A stretch of 64,000 nucleotides of DNA from Dasypus novemcinctus. Taxonomy: Eukaryota; Chordata; Mammalia; Cingulata; Dasypodidae. Of the stretch, positions 57,746 through 64,000 are shown piece after piece. Within the stretch, counting starts at the first letter, position 1, and each line of letters opens with the position of its first letter. Where the stretch lies: positions 68,047,449 through 68,111,448 of the forward strand of contig NC_080688.1 in assembly GCF_030445035.2 (NCBI RefSeq). Reading direction: 5' to 3'. Below the pieces are notes generated by a model, which did no database searches, had not been told where the DNA came from, and worked only from the letters and a program-made list of their open reading frames with translations. Made by a program: the position numbers and the translations under genes.

Positions 57746-60640
57746 CTCCCTTCTTCATGAAAACTTCAACTACTCCTGCCTATATTTGCTTTCTTTCAAT
57801 TTCCATATTGTTTTTACTACATATGTGGTTCTTGTGTCTTGCCAACTATTTCATATTTATACATTTTACCTTCCTAATGATTTTGTAAACTTCTTGTAGA
57901 TAGGAACCAGATCTCTATTTGTTATTTTAAGTGTTCCACACAATGACTTTCCTAGGGTGGAACAAATAAAATTCTTGTTAAAAACTTGAATGATACTTAT
58001 CTTACAGAGTTTAACATCTCATGTCCAAAGTGCTAATTTGTTACATTCCTGTGTTAATTATGTCTAAAACCACCTGAAATCAGCGACAATTTTATGAGCT
58101 ATGGATTAATAGAACCAGACTCTACCATACACAACAAAATTTCCATGAAGGGAAGACAAATGCCCTTGGGCAAAGTACAGTTCCCTTCATGTGTTTGTCC
58201 CTTTTAACCTCTTAGTTGCATGTTTTTAATAGCGTCTTTGGTCTGTGGATATTTGAAACATTAACATAATTATCTATCTTAACATATTGTATTTACCACC
58301 TGCTAGGGTTGAGACATTGAAACTATCACTAGTTGCTCATTAACAGTGTTGACCCAATTACATGTTGTGTATCCCAGAGACAAATAACTGTAATTGCAAC
58401 TCAAAAGTGATTTCATAAACACGAGGATTGTTTTTTGAAATGCAAAGCAGAATGCATTATTTGAATTTTCCACATAAATACAGGTTTAAATGAAACAGAA
58501 TCAGTCAACCAAATAAAATAAAAATTCAATCTAAAGAGAGGCCACTTGGAATCAATTGGTACAGCACACATTCTGCTTCAAAATATCAAAACACTTTCAT
58601 TGCTGGGTGCAGAAATTAAACAAGTTAGCAACAATGAAAGCCAGACATCTGGTGAGTGATATCTACCCTGGCTATCAGCAGGTAGTGATTTTCTTTTGGA
58701 GCCATTCAGAGTATTGTCTGTTGCCTGGACAATGGAAGCCTGATGAAGCATTGATATAATCTGCCTGGAGGTTTTAAAGCTCTATTTGAAAGATGGAAAG
58801 CCAGGGAGATTTGTGTGAGGAAAAAATCCCTCAGTAAATACACACACAGTATATATGGAGACGTAAGTACCTATGCCTCCACCCCTCATGTGGAAAAGAC
58901 TAGTAAAATAGAGGTAAATGAGCTGTGATCTATTTGCAGAGCTAGGGGAGGTTTTTTTCACAGAGACAATTACTATGATACAAAATGAGGCCAACACAGC
59001 CCAGAGAAACTGGGAAGAGACAACTGAGAGAAAGAAGATCTCTGCTGAAGTCAAGATGTTAAAAGCTGAGACATTTCATCAATATAAGCAGAATGCTCCA
59101 CAGCCTTCTTATAGTGACCCGAAAAATGCCGCTAGAGGAACGGGGAGCTGAGCGGTAGAGAGGGAGGAAAACAGGGCAGAGGGAAGGCTGGGACTTTGAA
59201 ATGTACTGCCTAGTAAAGCAGCTTCCAAGATTTTGTAGAAGGTCTCAGATCAACAGATGTTCGGTGCAGTGGCGGTGCCTGTTCTTGTTCTCTTATTTAA
59301 CATGACAATGTTATTGAGAAAATATTGTCTTTACCATTTAAAATGATAAAATATCCAAACATATACTCAGTACCAAAGGTCTCCCGAGGCACTGTCAGGA
59401 ATGCTGAAGGAAGGACTCTAAAATGAACTTGACTGGAGTCTACCTTTCAGAGAGAGCTCTCTTGTAGTAGTAATATTAAAGCTATCCTAGGTAAATACTA
59501 TATCAGAGAAACAAAGTTCCATGACCTCCCTTACAGGCTAAAAGGACACGAGAAATACAGTTAGAGAATTGGAGACCTGGCTCTGATGCTTACAGGCTAG
59601 AAGGTCTAGGGCAAAACATTCGCTCTGAGTCACATTTTTCTTTCCTGCCTTTCCTGCAAGGCAGGCGTGAGAATCAAATAATGCAACTTTCATGGAAAGT
59701 TCTTTTAAGACCGCGGCACACACACACTGCGGGTTTTAATGCCACCTTTGGGTTAAGTGGGGGTTGATTCTGGTGGGGAGCACATTGTGGGAGCATCGGG
59801 GAATGCTGCAGTGTGGCCAGGGTGCTTCTCTGCCCAGAATGTGCTGATTTGGGGAGTTTAATCTGATCCCGTGGATCGATTGTAATTGATTTAAGTCACA
59901 CAGATTTTGCCAGTTCTGCAGGAGCCTTCGATGGAAAGTCATTGAGATATTATGGAGTTTCTTAACACACAGAGTTAAGGAAAATATTTCTTTGCTCAGT
60001 ATTATTACACTCTTTGTGCTTGCTTTCTAGCATGCACTCCCTTCAGTCCTTCTTATGTATTGCTGAGGTAACCAATGTGTTTGTTAATGTGATATCCCTC
60101 CCTCGTGTATTCGGGCCCTGTAAAATTGAACATGTGTCATTTATTAGCTTATTCAGTTTTACAACAGACCCCAGGCACAGTAGGTAGAGGAGTTTTGTCT
60201 ATTTCACCAGGGAACCAAACGAGGCACAGAGATTGGCTGACTCAATGCTTACTAGAGACAGGGTAAAAAAAAAGCTGCATTTCCCGTTTTCTACTTTTTT
60301 GTGTGTGATTCTTTCCTCTCTGAATGTATCACATATGTGGGCATTTTCATACCCAGAATTAAATGCAGCGTCAGTTAGAAATATCATCTAGCTAATTTCC
60401 TTCATCATGTCACCCCCATATTGTATCATGCCCCGATATATGGAAAGCACGTTTATTTTCCTATAGTAAGGTTTAATTTCATTTTTGTTTCTCAGAGTTG
60501 TAAATTTCATTGATGACTATTCTTTCTACCCAATAGGGTAAATGATTAGGTAACTAAAACAAAACACCTAATAAAGTCTTTCATATACTGGTTCTAATAG
60601 CATGATAAAGCCAAGCATTTGCTTTCTGACATTGTTTAAA
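57746..60640. other. Unique intergenic sequence
   Basis: Nearly 3 kb without gene signature. 'TTTTGTAAACTTCTTGTAGATAGGAACCAG' near 57882 may be an L2 3' trace. Frames of 60-90 codons (for example 58782-59054 minus, 58918-59151 plus) overlap on opposite strands and lack motifs. Confidence 0.4.
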
Positions 60641-60690
60641 TTAACTTTCTTTCTCCCTTTCTCTCTCTCTCTCTCTTTTTCTTTGTCATA
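60641..60690. repeat. (CT)n microsatellite region
   Basis: A run of CTCTCTCT flanked by TTTCTTTCTCCC and TTTTTC. It generates spurious Ser/Leu/Phe frames. Confidence 0.9.
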
Positions 60691-62232
60691 CACTTGCCCA
60701 CCCACACACTCCCCCCTCCTTTCCCCCCACAAATCTGAACAGGCCACTCTGCCTGTTGCCTGTGAGGAGATGGTCGCCATTTTAATTTGATGATGAAAAT
60801 TTTATTCCCCATGGGTACAGAGATCAAAGAGATAAGAGCTCCAAACTAGGATTTTTGATGGATCATAGGTATAGGACAAAAGGGGATTTCCTATACATAG
60901 TTTAAGTCTTAAATTCAGGGTCAAGTCCTATTAACTTCATTCCTGCAATCTATTCAAAACAATATTGGGCAGCATGGATCTCCTTAATATAGGAACATCT
61001 GGTTTTAGTTTTTCTGTATATATTGGAAAAACATTAAAAATGAGGCTTAGAAAACAGAGTAAAGTCATTCTAGAGTACTAATCATTGTTCTTCCTCCAAC
61101 ATTAGTCTCAAAATTGACCTATTGTTACAACCACAAAAATGTCTGACTTAGTTTGAAATATAAAAATGAGGTTTTCAGGATAAACTTAAAGAACAAAATC
61201 CCACAAATTTAATTTAATAAAAGTTCTCTTGGAAGAATTTTGATTATCTGTAGTAGAAGGAGAAGCTGGCAGCATTATAACACAGAACATGAAGAAATAT
61301 TAAACCAAAACAAAATTCCAGAATGGAACTTATCTTTCTGTACCTGACCATAGAGAGTATCAAAGTGTGTGTGTGTGTGTATGCATGTGTATAAAGTTTG
61401 AATGCCAACAATTCTCTTTCCATTCACAGCTTTGCTACAAAGCACTGTTTTGCAGGATATCTTATTTGATCTTCCCATTAACTCTGTAAGGGAAACTCAT
61501 CTGATAAAGGGGTGTGCAAATGTAAAGTAATATGGAATTGGTGTATAAATATGGGGCATGGGTTGGAAATTTGTTAATCTATGTTATGCTATAACAAAAT
61601 AAATAGTTAAAGTATGACTTACTGCATCTTGAGACTCCAATAATGAAACTATTAAGGCACAAGTTTTAGAGTTTAAGGTAAAAGCCTTCTGTGATTTTAA
61701 TTTTGTAATTCTAAGGTTTTAATGTAAAGGCTATGCTTTGCTTTCAAATTGAATTGGAAAGAATTTCAACTGAAATAGAATTAGCTCATTTACAAGGACA
61801 ACTGACTGGGACTAACCTTTCCTGAAATAATTATTTGGAATGAATTTATTTCTCCTATCGTTCTTGCGGTGCTTACATTCTCTACCTATTAAGTACATTT
61901 GCTAGTTTGTATTTTTCTAGAGAATTTTCACCATTCCTGGTGTTGCAAACTTATATTTTTACTTCTTTCTTGATTAACTCTTTACAGTATTTACTAATTT
62001 ATTATTTTTTTAGGAACCAAGATTTTGGATTTTTAAAAATCACTTAATAGTTAACATATAATTGGCTTTTGCTTCTATCATTATAATTTCCTTCTTTTCT
62101 ACTTTCTTCAGCTCTATTTTGTTGTACTTGTTCTGGTTTTTTTAGTTGATTTTATTCTTTCTTGTATAATAATGAAAATATTTAAGGAGGTAGAAATTTT
62201 GCTGAGTACAGCTTTGACCATATCCTCAAGTT
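60691..62232. other. AT-rich unique sequence with a (GT)n run
   Basis: A (GT)8-9 run lies at 61363-61380. No gene or clear repeat otherwise. Confidence 0.4.
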
Positions 62233-62675
62233 TTTTTTTTAAAGATTTATTTATTTATATTGTATGTCTCTCCCCTCCTCCCCGCCCCCCCCAGTTGTCT
62301 GCTGTCTTGTGTCCATTTGCTGTGTGTTCTTCTGTGTTCGCTTGCATTCTTGTCAGTGGCACTGGGAATCTGTGTCTCTTTTTGTTGCATCATCTTGCTG
62401 TGTCAGCTCTCTGTGTGTGTGGTTCCTCTCCTGGGAGGCTGCACTTTTTTCGCACAGGACGGCTCTCTTTATGGAGCACACTCCTTGCACGTGGGGCTCC
62501 CCTATGCGGGGGACACCCCTATGTGGTATGGCACTCTTTGCGTGGGTCAGCCCTGTGCATGTGCCAGTTTACCACATGGTTCAGGAGGCCCTGGGTTTGA
62601 ACTGTGGACCTCCCATGTGGTAGGTAGATGTTCTATCAGTTGAGCCAGATCTGCTTCCCATATCCTGTAAGTTTT
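62218..62675 (-). mobile_element. tRNA-derived SINE (armadillo DAS type), copy 2, with TSD
   Basis: Same family as 8093-8440. The minus-strand head is tRNA-like (plus: GTTTGAACTGTGGACCTCCC around 62595-62614 and GTTGAGCCAGATCTGCTTCCC at 62639-62659) and the A tail is at the left (plus T11AAAGATTTATTTATTTA). Flanking CCATATCCT...AAGTTTT at 62218 and 62658 is an imperfect target-site duplication. Up to three overlapping plus frames of 119-142 codons run antisense to it and are not genes. Confidence 0.88.
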
Positions 62676-64000
62676 ATTTCAGTCTCAATATCATTAGTTT
62701 CTGAATAGTCTGCAATTGTAGTTTAAATTTGTTCTTTGAATCAAAAGAAATTTAAGAGTATGTATTTGTTGTGTGTTTGTTTATTTCCATGTTACCTGTT
62801 TTGTGTTTGTTAACTTTTTCATGTTGTTATATAATTTAACACATTGTGCTCATGATCTGTAAGCATTCCAATGTGAAAAATGAAGTGGGAGAATAGTCTG
62901 GGTCATATAACTTAAGGGATTTGACTGACTTAAGGTGTTTTGAAATAGCATGGGAACAAACTCTATCTGATTTCAAAATTATTGAAAAAAAACTTTCACC
63001 AGGTTTTATAGATGAAACTGCCTAACCCTATTTCCCTATTTTTCCCTGATCTCCATCCCAAACTTCCATCTTCTCATCATAATTACCTAAAATCCAGGAT
63101 AAACAACTAGAGGAACTAATGAATAAGGACCTAGAAGAGACTTCTGACGTTTGCCTTTTGGAGGGTTTATCTTTACTTTTTGATTGTCCATATTTTTAAC
63201 ACCACTAATTTGATGGATTATTTCAATTATTCCAAACTTTTTTGAGCCCTGCAGTAATTCAATTCCATGTGAGTCCTTCCCAAACCCTCCATCCAAACAT
63301 AAGAATATCCTAAGTTTTCAAGTAAAGAATGAGTTGATTAAGATTATTTTATTTGGAAATAAAAGTGTGGTTGAAAAAACTTAAAAAATGTATTATCTTG
63401 TAATAAGTCTAAAAATATAGCTGTTCTCCCTAGAATTCTATTCTATTAATTGTTTGTGGCTCCAAATCATCAAGGATCCAGTTTTCCCTTGTATTCTTGA
63501 TCTGCTCCTTCTAATCTCTACTTACCATCTATACATCCCCCTCTTCATGTTTGCAAGATTGTTCTACCAGCTCTGGGTTCATCATATATTATACATTATT
63601 TAAGGGGCAGAAGATCTGATTTTACAAAGAAAAGCTTTCAGAATGTCCCTAGTAGATTTCCCATCAAGTCTCCTTGATCAGAATTATGTCATGCCCTTTC
63701 CTAAAACAATTTCTGGTGAAGGTATTAGGTTACATTTATAGGGTTTGAGTAGTCAGGATTTACATCCTGAGGTAAGGGGTCAGGGCCTGACCTTCTCTGA
63801 GCACATGGCTGGCTGACATTGTAACAAAATCAGGGGTGTGTTATCAAGGAAGGACAAAGGATGGTTGTTGGTTAAGCAGCCAATAGTGTCTGCCATGAGG
63901 AAGATTAATTTCCCATCATGGGTCTAGAATAGATAAGGAATAGACAGTGTTCTAAATTGGAGTGATTCAGGGAATGAAGATTTCTTATTAGGACAAATAA
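62676..64000. other. Unique intergenic sequence
   Basis: AT-rich, no gene or confident repeat. The minus frame at 63087-63296 (69 codons) shows nothing recognisable. Confidence 0.4.

Overview
The window is nuclear DNA from a placental mammal, most likely a xenarthran and probably an armadillo. The best clue is two tRNA-derived SINEs (about 8.1 and 62.2 kb) that I recognise, from memory only, as the armadillo DAS type. Older repeats shared by all placental mammals (MIR, L2, MER5, L1M, MLT1, MLT2) are also present. AT content is high, stop codons are dense in every frame, and nothing looks bacterial or plasmid-like.

I find no convincing functional protein-coding gene. The longest open frame outside repeats (202 codons, minus strand, near 30.3-30.9 kb) lies inside a broken, intronless copy of CDCA7 at 28.6-31.2 kb. 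I therefore read the window as intergenic or deep-intronic DNA.

Layout: 0.8-4.0 kb, old L1 ORF2 split by a solo LTR. 4.2-4.7 kb, another solo LTR. 6.3-8.8 kb, MIR, an old L1 3' part, a SINE and a TTCC microsatellite. 9.9-15.1 kb, LTRs, MIR and MER5 pieces and a retroelement copy with a clean target-site duplication (TSD). 17.0-26.5 kb, a stack of L1 fragments (5' leader, ORF1 and 3' ends) invaded by an LTR and by a 2.8-kb ORF-less retroelement. 28.6-31.2 kb, the CDCA7 retropseudogene. 34.2-37.0 kb, a second 2.8-kb copy of the ORF-less retroelement with a perfect 18-bp TSD. 37.3-46.1 kb, an LTR, L2, MER5 and MIR remnants, a local 75-bp duplication and another solo LTR. 47.8-54.7 kb, L1 3' ends, an MLT2-like LTR with an expanded hexamer, and an MLT1-like LTR. 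56.9-57.1 kb, a short retroelement copy. 57.4-62.2 kb, mostly unique DNA. 62.2-62.7 kb, a SINE.

The most interesting item is the ORF-less, L1-mobilised element. It has four copies here, and two of them are about 2.8 kb long and start at nearly the same 5' point. Either it is a defined non-autonomous retroposon, or it is an unusually long xenarthran L1 3' UTR. Family names throughout are pattern recognition from memory, not database matches.
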